From contig NZ_BLJU01000005.1 in assembly GCF_009932725.1 (NCBI RefSeq), forward strand, positions 434,001-498,000: a stretch of 64,000 bases of DNA. Reading direction: 5' to 3'. How positions within the stretch are numbered: position 1 is the stretch's first letter; every line of letters begins with the position of its first letter. Both the position numbers and the translations under genes were made by a program. The notes under the pieces were generated by a model that did no database searches, was not told the DNA's origin, and was given only the letters and a program-made list of their open reading frames with translations. Shown piece after piece: positions 53,034-63,720 of this stretch. Source of the DNA: Pseudomonas yangonensis. GTDB lineage: Bacteria; Pseudomonadota; Gammaproteobacteria; Pseudomonadales; Pseudomonadaceae.

Positions 53034-54206
53034 CTAAATACGCCGGACCAGAGCGGCCGCAGCGATGAACAACGAAGCCAGTACACCGAGCAATGCCAGC
53101 CATCCGGCATGCTCCCAGACGTAACCGCCGACATAACCCACCAGGCTTGAACCGAGGTAATAGGCACACAGATACAGTGCCGATGCCTGTGCCTTGGCAC
53201 CCTGTGCATGCGCGCCGACCTGCCCGCTGGCCACCGCGTGGGCGGCGAAGAAGCCCAGCGTAAACAACGCCAGCCCGACCACCGCGGCGCTCAGCCAGGG
53301 CGCAGCGCAGAGCGCCACCCCAAGCAGCATGAGCCCGATACCGCCATGCAGCACCTGGCGCGCGCCAAAACGCGGAACCAGTCGCCCGGCCCAACCGGCG
53401 CTGAAGATACCCAGTAGATATACAGTGAACAGCAGACCGATCACCGTGGCCGACAGGTTGAATGGCGCACCGGCCAGGCGAAAGCCCACGTAGTTGAACA
53501 ACGCAACGAAACCGCCCATCAGCAGGAAGGCCAGAGCGAACAGAACGCGCAGGCGCGGATTGCTCAGGTGCAGGGCGAAGTTGCGCAGCAACCCGCGCAG
53601 AGACAGCGGCTGAGCCGTGAAATGCCGGGAGGGTGGCAACAGCCAGAGAAACAGCCCCATCGCCAGCAACCCCAATCCAGCTATTCCACCCAGCGCCCAG
53701 GACCAACCGCCGATATCGCTGAGCAGACCAGCCAGCAGTCGCCCCAGCAAGCCACCCAGGGCCGTGCCACCGATATACAAGCCCATGGCAGCCGGCAGCG
53801 CTTCGGGATCGAACTCCTCACCGACATAGGCCATGGCCAGCGCCGGCAAACCGCTCAGTGCCAGGCCCAGCAGTGCGCGCAGGATCAGCAGGCTTCCCCA
53901 CTCCTCCACCAGCGCACTGGCAATTCCCAGCATCGCCGCCAGGCCCAGCGCAGCCGCCATTACCGGCTTGCGCCCCCAGCTTTCCGCCAGCGCACCGGAT
54001 ACCAGCAGGCACAGCGCCAGGCTCAGAGTCGTTAGCGACAGCGCCAGGCTGCTGCTGGCGGCCGACACACGAAAGTGGGCTGCCAGCAGAGGCAGCAACG
54101 GCTGTACGCAATAGAGCATGGCGAAGGTAGCGAAACCGGCGCAGAACAGCGCCAGAGTGGCGCGCCGATAACCGGCGCTGCCACGACTGAGATGGGAAGC
54201 GGACAT
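53034..54206 (-). CDS. MFS transporter (YnfM-like)
   Basis: A 390-residue exporter with 12 predicted helices and the MFS loop motif AESWGRKPV after helix 2. It resembles the arabinose-efflux/YnfM branch of putative drug or metabolite exporters. It lies between oprH and napE, two units that are adjacent in P. aeruginosa (from memory), so it is probably an insertion in this lineage or a loss in the other. Its start lacks a strong ribosome binding site. Substrate unknown. Confidence 0.88.
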   Translation of the reverse strand: MSASHLSRGSAGYRRATLALFCAGFATFAMLYCVQPLLPLLAAHFRVSAASSSLALSLTTLSLALCLLVSGALAESWGRKPVMAAALGLAAMLGIASALVEEWGSLLILRALLGLALSGLPALAMAYVGEEFDPEALPAAMGLYIGGTALGGLLGRLLAGLLSDIGGWSWALGGIAGLGLLAMGLFLWLLPPSRHFTAQPLSLRGLLRNFALHLSNPRLRVLFALAFLLMGGFVALFNYVGFRLAGAPFNLSATVIGLLFTVYLLGIFSAGWAGRLVPRFGARQVLHGGIGLMLLGVALCAAPWLSAAVVGLALFTLGFFAAHAVASGQVGAHAQGAKAQASALYLCAYYLGSSLVGYVGGYVWEHAGWLALLGVLASLFIAAAALVRRI

Positions 54207-54361
54207 AGACTGGATGACTCTCGGAGCATGTTGCGGACAGACAAGAGTTCGACAAGCGAAGTCGATTCGAGCGCCTGCCCGCGAATGGAACGAAGAACAA
54301 ATATTAGCACGCTATCGATAACTCGAGCCTGTACCCGTGCCCTGACCGTTGCGCCTCTACC

Positions 54362-54375
54362 TTGATCCAGCTCAA
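54362..54375 (+). promoter_or_regulatory. ANR/FNR box upstream of napE
   Basis: TTGATCCAGCTCAA matches TTGAT-N4-ATCAA at 9 of 10 positions. A possible -10 (GATAGGGT) lies about 30 bases downstream, so the box is placed for class II activation around -40. Confidence 0.75.
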
Positions 54376-54439
54376 GTGACTTTGCCCTTACCAATGATAG
54401 GGTCTAGCCTGAGATACGGAATGCAATGGAGCCGAGCGA

Positions 54440-54607
54440 ATGGACACCACGCCCGAACGCAGAGCCACGAAAGGCAAGGAAACCCGCCTGTTCGTCTTTC
54501 TTGTCGTCTGCCTATTCCCCCTCCTGTCCGTGGCGCTGGTCGGCGGCTACGGATTCATCATCTGGTTCACCCAGATGCTCTTTGGGCCACCTGGCCCACC
54601 GACCTGA
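54440..54607 (+). CDS. napE: Periplasmic nitrate reductase small membrane protein NapE
   Basis: A 55-residue protein with one transmembrane helix (about 17-48) and the NapE pattern KETRLFVFLVVCLFPLLSV, ending in a Pro/Gly tail. GGAG lies 8 bases before the ATG. Its exact role in the Nap system is not known. First gene of the operon. Confidence 0.9.
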   Translation: MDTTPERRATKGKETRLFVFLVVCLFPLLSVALVGGYGFIIWFTQMLFGPPGPPT

Positions 54608-54634
54608 CCCCTTTACCCGACGGAGCCACGGAAC

Positions 54635-54895
54635 ATGGCCGCCCCCCTGCACATATCCAGCCTGCTGGTCCACGTTAGGCCCGAGCTGCTCGCCGCGGTG
54701 AAAGCCAATCTGCGCCAGCTCGAGGGTCTCGAACTGCACCAGGAAAGCCCTGAGGGCAAGCTGGTGGTGGTACTGGAGACCGAGCATGAGCGCCACATTC
54801 TCGCGCGTATCGAACAGATCAACGCATTGCCGGGCGTGCTCAACGCAGCCCTGGTCTACCACGAACTCCTCGAGCCAGAAGGAGACTCAAAATGA
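54635..54895 (+). CDS. napD: NapA maturation chaperone NapD
   Basis: An 86-residue cytoplasmic chaperone that binds the Tat signal of NapA during cofactor loading. The ferredoxin-like pattern [17 protein letters not shown]...[12 protein letters not shown] is typical. Its stop overlaps the napA ATG (ATGA). There is no napF between napE and napD. Confidence 0.93.
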   Translation: MAAPLHISSLLVHVRPELLAAVKANLRQLEGLELHQESPEGKLVVVLETEHERHILARIEQINALPGVLNAALVYHELLEPEGDSK

Positions 54896-57396
54896 AGCTT
54901 TCCCGCCGTGAATTCGCCAAAGCCAACGCCGCTGCCATCGCCGCAGCGGCGGCCGGCCTGCCCATCGTCAGTACCGCCAGCAACCTGATCACCGAGGCGG
55001 ACATGACCCGCCTGGAGTGGAACAAGGCGCCCTGCCGCTTCTGCGGCACCGGCTGCAGCGTGATGGTCGCCACCCGCGACAACCGGGTGGTGGCCACCCA
55101 CGGCGACGTCAAGGCCGAGGTCAACCGCGGCCTGAACTGCGTCAAGGGCTACTTCCTGTCGAAGATCATGTATGGCGTCGACCGCCTCACCCAGCCGCTG
55201 CTGCGCATGAAAAACGGTGTTTACGACAAGCAGGGCGAATTCCAGCCGGTGAGCTGGGACCAGGCCTTCGACATCATGGCGCAGAAGATCAAGCAGGCCA
55301 TCACCGCGCATGGCCCGGAGGCCGTCGGCATGTTCGGGTCCGGCCAGTGGACGGTGTGGGAAGGCTATGCGGCCAACAAGCTGATGAAAGCCGGCTTTCG
55401 CAGCAACAACATCGATCCCAACGCGCGCCACTGCATGGCCTCGGCGGTGATGGGCTTCATGCGCACCTTCGGCATGGACGAGCCCATGGGCTGCTACGAC
55501 GACATCGAGGCCGCCGACGCCTTCGTGCTGTGGGGCTCGAACATGGCAGAAATGCACCCGATCCTCTGGAGCCGGGTCACCGATCGCCGCCTCAGCCACC
55601 CGAATACCCGAGTCGCCGTGCTTTCCACCTTCGAGCACCGCAGCTTCGATCTGGCCGATATCCCGCTGGTGTTCAAACCCCAGACCGATCTGCTGATTCT
55701 CAACTACATCGCCAACCACATCATCGAGAGCGGCGCGGTGAACGAGGACTTCGTCGGCAAGCACACCAAGTTCGTCCGTGGCGCCGACGATATCGGCTAC
55801 GGCCTGCGCGCCGACAATCCACTGGAAATGCAGGCCAAGAACGCCGCCAAGGCCAATACCTGGGAGGACATGTCCTTCGAGCAGTTCGCCGCCTTCGTCA
55901 AACCCTACACGCTGGAGCGCACCGCCAGGGAAAGCGGCGTCGCGGCGGAGCGGCTCAAAGCCCTGGCCGAGTTGTACGCCGATCCCAAGCGCAAGGTCAT
56001 GTCGTTCTGGACCATGGGTTTCAACCAGCACACCCGCGGCGTCTGGGCCAACAACCTGATCTACAACATCCATCTGCTGACCGGCAAGATCAGCGAACCG
56101 GGCAACAGCCCCTTCTCCCTCACTGGCCAACCGTCGGCCTGCGGCACCGCGCGCGAGGTGGGCACCTTCTCCCACCGCCTGCCCGCCGACATGCTGGTGG
56201 CCAATCCCAAGCACCGCGAAACCGCCGAGAAGATCTGGAAGCTGCCGGCCGGCACCATCCAGGAAAAGCCCGGCTTCCATGCCGTGGAGCAGAGCCGCAA
56301 GCTCAAGGACGGCGTGCTCAAGGTCTACTGGACCCAGGTCAGCAACAACATGCAGGCCGGCCCCAACGTGATGCAGGAAATTCTCCCCGGCTGGCGCAAC
56401 CCGCAGGCGTTTGTCATCGTTTCCGACGTTTACCCGACCGTCTCGGCCCAGGCCGCCGACCTGATCCTGCCCAGCGCCATGTGGGTGGAGAAGGAAGGCG
56501 CCTACGGCAATGCCGAGCGCCGTACGCAGTTCTGGCATCAACTGGTGAAGGCGCCGGGCGAGGCCAAGTCCGACCTCTGGCAACTGGTGGAATTTTCCAA
56601 GCGCTTCACCACCGATGAGGTCTGGCCCGCCGAACTGCTGGCCAAGGCCCCGGACTACAAGGGCAAGACGCTCTACCAGGTGTTGTTCGCCAATGGCCAG
56701 GTCGACCAGTTCCCCAGCGAGCAGGTCGAGGCCGGCTACGCCAATGACGAAGCCGGGGCCTTTGGCTTCTACCTGCAAAAGGGGCTGTTCGAGGAATATG
56801 CCCAGTTCGGCCGCGGCCATGCCCATGACCTGGCGCCGTTCGACAGCTATCACGCCGCACGCGGCCTGCGCTGGCCGGTGGTCGACGGCCAGGAAACGCG
56901 CTGGCGCTATCGCGAGGGCCTCGACCCCTACGTGGAAGAAGGCAGCGGCGTACAGTTCTACGGCTACCCGGACAAACGTGCGCTGATCTTCGCCCTGCCC
57001 TACGAGCCGCCAGCCGAGGCACCGGATGACGACTTCCCGTTCTGGCTCAGCACCGGCCGCGTGCTGGAACACTGGCACACCGGCAGCATGACTCAGCGTG
57101 TCGAGGAGCTACACGGCGCCGTGCCCGATGCCCTGGTCTACATGCACCCGGACGACGCCAAGGCGCTCAAGGCGCGACGCGGCAGCGAGGTCAAGGTGAT
57201 CAGCCGGCGCGGCGAGATTCGTGCGCGCATCGAAACCCGCGGGCGCAACAAGCCACCTCGCGGGCTGGTCTTCGTGCCCTTCTTCGACGCCAACAAACTG
57301 ATCAACAAGGTCACTCTGGACGCCACCGACCCGATCTCCAAGCAGACCGATTACAAGAAGTGTGCGGTGAAGATCGAACTGGTCAACCTGGCCTGA
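54892..57396 (+). CDS. napA: Periplasmic nitrate reductase catalytic subunit NapA
   Basis: An 834-residue molybdenum enzyme that reduces nitrate to nitrite in the periplasm. Tat signal SRREFAK at residues 4-10; [4Fe-4S] cysteines C48, C51, C55 and C83; the molybdenum ligand C181 in NARHCMASA. Length is normal for NapA. It receives electrons from NapB. The operon stands behind an ANR box, and Nap in pseudomonads usually serves redox balance or aerobic denitrification. Confidence 0.98.
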   Translation: MKLSRREFAKANAAAIAAAAAGLPIVSTASNLITEADMTRLEWNKAPCRFCGTGCSVMVATRDNRVVATHGDVKAEVNRGLNCVKGYFLSKIMYGVDRLTQPLLRMKNGVYDKQGEFQPVSWDQAFDIMAQKIKQAITAHGPEAVGMFGSGQWTVWEGYAANKLMKAGFRSNNIDPNARHCMASAVMGFMRTFGMDEPMGCYDDIEAADAFVLWGSNMAEMHPILWSRVTDRRLSHPNTRVAVLSTFEHRSFDLADIPLVFKPQTDLLILNYIANHIIESGAVNEDFVGKHTKFVRGADDIGYGLRADNPLEMQAKNAAKANTWEDMSFEQFAAFVKPYTLERTARESGVAAERLKALAELYADPKRKVMSFWTMGFNQHTRGVWANNLIYNIHLLTGKISEPGNSPFSLTGQPSACGTAREVGTFSHRLPADMLVANPKHRETAEKIWKLPAGTIQEKPGFHAVEQSRKLKDGVLKVYWTQVSNNMQAGPNVMQEILPGWRNPQAFVIVSDVYPTVSAQAADLILPSAMWVEKEGAYGNAERRTQFWHQLVKAPGEAKSDLWQLVEFSKRFTTDEVWPAELLAKAPDYKGKTLYQVLFANGQVDQFPSEQVEAGYANDEAGAFGFYLQKGLFEEYAQFGRGHAHDLAPFDSYHAARGLRWPVVDGQETRWRYREGLDPYVEEGSGVQFYGYPDKRALIFALPYEPPAEAPDDDFPFWLSTGRVLEHWHTGSMTQRVEELHGAVPDALVYMHPDDAKALKARRGSEVKVISRRGEIRARIETRGRNKPPRGLVFVPFFDANKLINKVTLDATDPISKQTDYKKCAVKIELVNLA

Positions 57397-57407
57397 GGAG
57401 AGCCGTC

Positions 57408-57893
57408 ATGAGCCTGCGTTTCCTGCCTCTGCTACTGCTCGCTGCCTTCGGCCTGGCCATCGCCGGCGAGCTCAATTATCCACTCGACGCCCCCGCGCCG
57501 GACGGTCGCCGCCCAGGCGGTACCCTCAGCCAGACACTCCCGGCACCGGTGCTGGGCAACGAGGAGAACAAGGATCTGCGCCGCGAGCGCAACTACCCGG
57601 AACAACCACCGACCATTCCGCATAGCATTCGCGGCTATCAGGTGGACGCCAACGGCAACAGGTGTCTGACCTGCCACAGCCGGGCCGGCAGCGCCCGCAG
57701 CCAGGCGCCGATGATCAGCATCACCCATTACATGGACCGTGACGGCCAGGCCCTGGCGGCGGTTTCACCGCGGCGCTATTTCTGCACCCAGTGCCACGTG
57801 ACCCAGCAGGAGGTCAAACCTCTGGTCGGCAATAGCTTCCGCAATATCGACCACCTGCTCGAAGACGAAGCAGCCGGCATGGCGAAACCCTGA
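57408..57893 (+). CDS. napB: Periplasmic nitrate reductase dihaem cytochrome NapB
   Basis: A 161-residue periplasmic dihaem c-type cytochrome. Signal peptide about 1-20; haem sites CLTCH (86-90) and CTQCH (126-130), with likely distal ligands H72 and H107. GAGGAG precedes the ATG. It passes electrons from NapC to NapA. Confidence 0.96.
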   Translation: MSLRFLPLLLLAAFGLAIAGELNYPLDAPAPDGRRPGGTLSQTLPAPVLGNEENKDLRRERNYPEQPPTIPHSIRGYQVDANGNRCLTCHSRAGSARSQAPMISITHYMDRDGQALAAVSPRRYFCTQCHVTQQEVKPLVGNSFRNIDHLLEDEAAGMAKP

Positions 57894-57902
57894 GGAGGCC
57901 CT

Positions 57903-58499
57903 ATGAAGTCATTACTGGCCCTGCTCAAGGAATACTGGGGCATCCTGCGTCGACCGAGCGTGCATTACAGCCTGGGCTTTCTCACCTTGGGCGGTTTCAT
58001 TGCCGGGATCATCTTCTGGGGCGGCTTCAACACCGCGCTGGAAGCGACCAACACCGAACAATTCTGCATTTCCTGCCACGAGATGCGCGACAACGTCTAC
58101 GTCGAGCTGCAGGACACCATTCACTACAGCAACCGCTCCGGCGTGCGCGCGACCTGCCCGGACTGCCACGTGCCTCACCAGTGGACGGACAAGATTGCAC
58201 GCAAGATGCAGGCCTCCAAGGAGGTCTGGGGCAAGATCTTCGGCACCATCAACACGCGCGACAAGTTCCTGGAAAAACGCCGCGAGCTGGCAGAGCACGA
58301 ATGGGCGAGGCTCAAGGCCAACGACTCCCTGGAATGCCGCAACTGCCATAACTTCGACTACATGGATTTCACCAAGCAGAGCCCACGCGCCCGGCAGATG
58401 CATTCCAGCGCGCTGGCCAACGGTGAAGCCACCTGTATCGATTGCCACAAGGGCATCGCCCACCACCTGCCAGACATGAGTGGCGTGCCGGGCTGGTAA
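57903..58499 (+). CDS. napC: Membrane tetrahaem quinol dehydrogenase NapC
   Basis: A 198-residue NapC/NirT protein: one N-terminal transmembrane helix (about 20-42) and four haem motifs CISCH (55-59), CPDCH (85-89), CRNCH (145-149) and CIDCH (178-182). It oxidises quinol and reduces NapB. With no napGH in the cluster it is the only visible electron entry. GGAGG lies 5 bases before the ATG. Confidence 0.97.
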   Translation: MKSLLALLKEYWGILRRPSVHYSLGFLTLGGFIAGIIFWGGFNTALEATNTEQFCISCHEMRDNVYVELQDTIHYSNRSGVRATCPDCHVPHQWTDKIARKMQASKEVWGKIFGTINTRDKFLEKRRELAEHEWARLKANDSLECRNCHNFDYMDFTKQSPRARQMHSSALANGEATCIDCHKGIAHHLPDMSGVPGW

Positions 58500-58553
58500 T
58501 CAGGAGGGCGCTGCGCACCGGTTTGTGACGGTGCACGGCGCCATTGAGTGAGC

Positions 58554-59030
58554 TTATTTGCCGCGCAAGCGCTCGAGATGCGCCAGCAAGCCGGCGGCAG
58601 TCTGCTCGCCCACCAGCCGTTCACGCAGCTTGCCATCGGCATCGACGATGTAGGTCACCGGCAGTACATCGTTGCGCGGCAACTCGAAACGCGCTGCCGG
58701 GTCCTGCGCCAGTACGGTGAAACGGATATCGAAGCTGTCGGCCGCACGCTTGAGGTCATCGCCCTGCAAGGCGTCGAAGTTGACGCCGATCACCCGCGCC
58801 GACCGGGTTTTCAGCTCATCTTCCAGCGCATTGAGCTCGGGGATTTCCGTGCGGCATGGCGCACACCATTCGGCCCAATAATTGATGACCAGCCACTGGC
58901 CATCGAGGTTGTCAGCCGTTACCTTTCGTCCATGCTGATCAGGGCCGAAATCCTCGGCGCAAGCCGCCAGCAGCAGACCGGCGCAGATTCCCAAAACAGC
59001 CTTGCCGACCATCCGGAGCCGTAAGCCCAT
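58554..59030 (-). CDS. TlpA-type thioredoxin-like lipoprotein
   Basis: A 158-residue protein with a lipobox (LLAAC, C24) and the redox motif WCAPC (C56, C59), so a membrane-tethered periplasmic thiol-disulfide protein of the TlpA/ResA group. Such proteins reduce disulfides, e.g. in cytochrome c maturation, which would fit the neighbouring nap cytochromes (inference). GGAGG lies 9 bases before the ATG. Its start is only 27 bases from the divergent PilZ-type gene. Confidence 0.9.
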   Translation of the reverse strand: MGLRLRMVGKAVLGICAGLLLAACAEDFGPDQHGRKVTADNLDGQWLVINYWAEWCAPCRTEIPELNALEDELKTRSARVIGVNFDALQGDDLKRAADSFDIRFTVLAQDPAARFELPRNDVLPVTYIVDADGKLRERLVGEQTAAGLLAHLERLRGK

Positions 59031-59057
59031 GTACTCGATCCTCCACTCGGGGTTGAT

Positions 59058-60464
59058 ATGACGCTCAATGCACTGCGCCTGGAAGTACCGGATATCCGCG
59101 AGGACACCAGCGTATCGCCAGCGGAGATTGCCCCGCGACTCGCGGCTGCCCGCCATCTGGAGCCGGAACACGGCCTGCAACAGGTGCTGGGGCTGCTGTT
59201 CACACTCAACCGTAGCGGCCTGACCTTACTGGAAAGGCAGCGTGCGCTGCAAAGCTTCAGTGACGAGTATCGCCATTACGCCGGCCTCGCCAATCGCCAG
59301 CATCCACCCAGCACGCTGTTCGTGCGCCTGTGCGGCGAACTGGCAATCGGTTTCAAGCGCCTGCTGCTGCAGATTCTGCAAGGTCGCCAGCCATCGCTGC
59401 CACATCTGGCCTGGTGCCTGTACATGGCCCAGCATTTCCTTGCCCAGCAGCTGCTGCGCCACTACCAGCTGTATCAGGAGCCCCCGCCGGCACTCTGGCG
59501 CGACAGCCACTTGCTGTACTGGATAGGCGAACACCAGCAATGCCTGGACGAACCGGTGGCTGCGGCCTTCGAGCCAAAACCGGCCAGCAACCTGCGCGGG
59601 CTGTACCAGCAGATGCTGCTACTGGCCCTGAGCAACCCCTTTCACCTCGACGAAGGCGAATGCCTGACCTTGTTCAGCGCACTCGCCCCCCTGGCCTCGT
59701 TGGCCAGGCTACAACCCTGGGATGAAGAAGACGAGGCCGAGGGTCCGCTCGTCGACCTCAGCCAGTCCAGGGCCAGCCTGGGTTTCGAACAGCGCGTGGA
59801 GGGCGAGGCAGACAACCTGCGCCGTTTCGAACTGGGCGCATTGCTGATCGCCCTGCACGAACCGGCGCCGCTGCAAAGCGCACAGGAGCGTCAGCTCCTC
59901 GAACGGGTACGCCAGCACTGGCTGGGTCGCCAGCAACGTCGTCACGAACGCGCCGAGCTGGATGGCCAGTGCAGCCTGGTGGTTGGCCTTGCGGCCATTC
60001 ACGCGCAACTGCTGGACAAGCTGCCACAGCGCACCGAGGCACAGTTGCTCGATGCCAGCCCCGGTGGCGCGCGCCTGCTGTGCAACGCCAATGAAGGCGC
60101 ACAGCTGCAGGTCGGGCAACTGGTGCTACTGCTCACCGATGGTACTCCGACCCTGGCGCTGGTGCGCTGGCGCCATCAGGGCAGCAAGGGCCTTCACCTC
60201 GGCCTGCGCTACCTCAAGGGGCTGCCGCGGCCAGTCTGGCTGCGTCGCGCGCCCAATGCCCAGACCCACCCCGGCGTTCTGCAGAGCACCCCGGCACCAG
60301 GCAATGGCTGGCATCACGGCCTGTGGCTGCCCAATGGCCAGTTCAGCGTCGACGAACATCTCTGGCTGCAACTGGCCAACGTACATAACCAGGCGATCGT
60401 GCCGCTTCCCGAAAGCAACCTGCAGACGTCGGCAGTCACCCGCCACCCGTTGCGCCTGGCCTGA
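59058..60464 (+). CDS. PilZ-domain-type protein, possible c-di-GMP receptor
   Basis: A 468-residue protein. The N-terminal 270 residues are helical and unlike known domains to me. A PilZ-like segment follows (about 290-385) with both c-di-GMP motifs: RxxxR in QRRHER and DxSxxG in LDASPGGARLL. The C-terminal 80 residues are unassigned. No transmembrane helix. Some Pseudomonas pilus-related c-di-GMP receptors have a similar plan, but I do not assign a name. GGGG lies 5 bases before the ATG. Confidence 0.78.
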   Translation: MTLNALRLEVPDIREDTSVSPAEIAPRLAAARHLEPEHGLQQVLGLLFTLNRSGLTLLERQRALQSFSDEYRHYAGLANRQHPPSTLFVRLCGELAIGFKRLLLQILQGRQPSLPHLAWCLYMAQHFLAQQLLRHYQLYQEPPPALWRDSHLLYWIGEHQQCLDEPVAAAFEPKPASNLRGLYQQMLLLALSNPFHLDEGECLTLFSALAPLASLARLQPWDEEDEAEGPLVDLSQSRASLGFEQRVEGEADNLRRFELGALLIALHEPAPLQSAQERQLLERVRQHWLGRQQRRHERAELDGQCSLVVGLAAIHAQLLDKLPQRTEAQLLDASPGGARLLCNANEGAQLQVGQLVLLLTDGTPTLALVRWRHQGSKGLHLGLRYLKGLPRPVWLRRAPNAQTHPGVLQSTPAPGNGWHHGLWLPNGQFSVDEHLWLQLANVHNQAIVPLPESNLQTSAVTRHPLRLA

Positions 60465-60534
60465 TACGCGAAACTGCGACCCCAGTCACGCCGCCCGTCT
60501 GCCGAGTGCACAGTTTCAACACCAGACGCCTGCT

Positions 60535-60540
60535 TATAAT
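60535..60540 (+). promoter_or_regulatory. -10 element TATAAT before the 130-residue gene
   Basis: A perfect TATAAT with a weak -35 (GTTTCA, 16 bases upstream) lies about 38 bases before the start codon of the following gene. Confidence 0.55.
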
Positions 60541-60577
60541 TCCTTGCCAAAAGTCTCACCCAGCCTGGAATTTCGCC

Positions 60578-60970
60578 ATGTCCCAAGTGCAAGACAAGCT
60601 GATTGGCTCCGTGCCTGCGCGCATCGTTGACGTCGCTCACCTGCTGGTCACGCCCTATGAGGGTCGCGTGGCCGAGTACAACATCGCCACCTGGCTGCAG
60701 TTGCCCGGGCTGGCCAACCTGCCGGTATCGCTGCTGGTGAGCTATCGCGACGGCGACAAGCGCCGCGAGGTCAATGTCGACCACGGCAAGGTCAACGCCC
60801 ACGGCAAGATCCTGCTCTCGGGCATCGCCCGCATGCCGGTGCGGCAGAAGATCGAAGACATGCAGGTACGCCTGCGCTCGTCCGTGCCGGCGCAAAGTCT
60901 TGTCGTCGAGGAATTCTTCGTTCAGGCCGTCGAACTGGCCAACAGCGAGAGCCGTCAGGCTCTGGCCTGA
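60578..60970 (+). CDS. Conserved hypothetical protein, 130 residues
   Basis: A soluble protein with alternating strands (beta-rich) and no signal peptide or catalytic motif that I recognise. Start chosen at MSQVQDKLIGS after TGGAA and a good -10 upstream; the frame extends farther upstream without a site. It has its own promoter and terminator, so it is a single-gene unit. Probably conserved in pseudomonads; function unknown. Confidence 0.7.
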   Translation: MSQVQDKLIGSVPARIVDVAHLLVTPYEGRVAEYNIATWLQLPGLANLPVSLLVSYRDGDKRREVNVDHGKVNAHGKILLSGIARMPVRQKIEDMQVRLRSSVPAQSLVVEEFFVQAVELANSESRQALA

Positions 60971-60987
60971 AACATCACAGCCAGTTG

Positions 60988-61017
60988 AAAACCCGCGCAT
61001 TGTCGCGGGTTTTGTTT
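60988..61017 (+). terminator. Terminator, probably bidirectional
   Basis: Perfect 10-base stem AAAACCCGCG / CGCGGGTTTT, loop CATTGT, then GTTTT. It ends the plus-strand gene and may also serve the converging small minus-strand gene. Confidence 0.88.
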
Positions 61018-61221
61018 TCAGCCGGAGGACGCTTCGGGACTGGACGCTGGGCGTAAATTCGAAGCCTCGGCATCAGACGGCAGGTTTTCGCTGGCTACAT
61101 GGCCAAGGAGCGATTCCGGCCAGCGAGCGAAGTGCAGACCGGTAATGCGGTTGAGCCGCGTCAGCGCTTCCTGCGGATCACGTCGATGGAGATGGATCAC
61201 CTTGGTTTTCTTGCCTGTCAT
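61018..61221 (-). CDS. Small conserved protein, 67 residues
   Basis: Starts MTGKKTKVIHLHRRDP and contains the pattern LNRITGLHFARWPESL; no known domain. AGG lies about 6 bases before the ATG. I believe a similar small gene lies beside yihY in other pseudomonads (memory only). The variable C-terminal third is Ser/Ala/Pro-rich. Function unknown. Confidence 0.6.
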   Translation of the reverse strand: MTGKKTKVIHLHRRDPQEALTRLNRITGLHFARWPESLLGHVASENLPSDAEASNLRPASSPEASSG

Positions 61222-61416
61222 TACTGCCTGCGTCCTCAGCGACCCCTGCCCTGCTGGCAGTTCGATAGCAACTGTTTCTCCAATTGCCAGAAGCGTGCCA
61301 GCCGCCCAACACTGCATTCACTGACGCCTGGACGTGCGCCGGAGCCACGGCAGATCGTGACAGGGCCGTTAAGTGACGCTTTTTGTCACCTCCTGGCACA
61401 CGCCTCCGTGGTTCCG

Positions 61417-62634
61417 CTATCCCTTACCCGGCAGCCAGTCCGCCAGGCTGATGCCAAATTGAGCCTCGCGCTCCGCCTGCATGCGCTCCAGCCCCTCGCG
61501 CAATGCCGGATACCACGGCTCATCGAGCTGAGCGGGTAGCTGCGACAGGCTCGGCAAAGGCCATGGGCTGCACTCCAGCAGCTTGTACAGCGGGAAAGAA
61601 TGCAGGTCCCTGCACAGCACCCAGCCGCCGCCAGAAGCTTTGCAGGCCAGATGCTCCCGCTCGAGGAAATCCATCACCTGGCTCCACACCTCTTCCGGCA
61701 GACGCCATCCGGCGCGCTGCATATCGCCGTAATGCAGGGCCTCTCCCCTCTGCTGGCGTTTCAGCAACAGGCGCAGCACCACCAGCACTATCAACCCCTT
61801 GGGAATGGGATCGCGACGCCAGTCCCGGGGGCGGGAGAGGCCGTACACCAGCTCGGCACCAAGCAATACGATCAACCAGGACAGATAGATCCACAGCAGA
61901 AACAGCGGCACCGTGGCAAAGGCCCCGTAGATCAACTGATAGCCAGGGAACAGACGCACATAAAGGCCGAACAGCGCCTTGGCCACCTCGAACAACACGG
62001 CGCTGAACAGCCCTCCGAGCAGCGCGTGGCGAAAGGGTACTCGGGTATTGGGCACCGCTGCATAGAGCAAGGTGAAAGCCGCGATGCTGGACAACAGCGG
62101 AGCGAAAGCCAGCACCGTCTTGGCCCCGACCAAAGCGTCCGGCCCGGACACCAGCGACAAGGAGGTGATGTAGGTGCTGATCGCGAACCCTGCGCCGAGC
62201 AGCAGCGGCCCAAGGCTGAGTATCGCCCAGTAGAGCAGGAAGCTCGACATCCCGCGCCGCGGCTGACGGACCCGCCAGATCACGTTGAAGGTCTTTTCGA
62301 TAGTCAACAGCATGAGAAATGCAGTGACAGCCAGGAGTCCGACGCCAAACCAGGTCAGCTGCCGGGCCTGAGTGGTGAATTCACGCAGATACTCCTGCAC
62401 CGTCTCCCCGGTGGAGGGTACGAAGTTGCGGAAAATGAAGCCCTGAATGTCTTCACCGACGCCCTGAAACGCAGGGACGGCCGAGAGCATGGCGAAGGTC
62501 ACAGTCATCATTGGCACCACGGCGAACAGGGTGGTGTAAGTCAGCGCCGCAGCGTTGCCTGCACCACGGTTCTCCACGAAGCGCCTATAAAGATTCAGCC
62601 AGAACTCCAGCCAATCCTTCAAACGAACCTGCAT
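61417..62634 (-). CDS. YihY/virulence factor BrkB family membrane protein
   Basis: A 405-residue protein with six transmembrane helices in the first 290 residues (family phrase [17 protein letters not shown] near residue 27) and a C-terminal cytoplasmic winged-helix-like domain (about 295-400) as in the long YihY group. It was once annotated as ribonuclease BN, which is not correct; the true function is unknown, possibly transport or fusion of membranes. It is divergent from the arsC-like gene. Confidence 0.92.
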   Translation of the reverse strand: MQVRLKDWLEFWLNLYRRFVENRGAGNAAALTYTTLFAVVPMMTVTFAMLSAVPAFQGVGEDIQGFIFRNFVPSTGETVQEYLREFTTQARQLTWFGVGLLAVTAFLMLLTIEKTFNVIWRVRQPRRGMSSFLLYWAILSLGPLLLGAGFAISTYITSLSLVSGPDALVGAKTVLAFAPLLSSIAAFTLLYAAVPNTRVPFRHALLGGLFSAVLFEVAKALFGLYVRLFPGYQLIYGAFATVPLFLLWIYLSWLIVLLGAELVYGLSRPRDWRRDPIPKGLIVLVVLRLLLKRQQRGEALHYGDMQRAGWRLPEEVWSQVMDFLEREHLACKASGGGWVLCRDLHSFPLYKLLECSPWPLPSLSQLPAQLDEPWYPALREGLERMQAEREAQFGISLADWLPGKG

Positions 62635-62771
62635 GACCTCTCCTTAGCCCTCAAACCTAAACAGACAGTGCGCCGCGTGAAAAAGTCGCAGCAATGCGGC
62701 GTATCGGTTCACGTGCATCCACGCACCAGGCGGTTAGAATAGCCGCCACTTCAAGCCGGATGCGAGCCACC

Positions 62772-63718
<947 letters not shown>

Positions 63719-63720
63719 TC

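Noticed and set aside
54856..57078. A 740-codon open frame antisense to napA
   Set aside because: Shadow of napA; no start signal and no recognisable domain.
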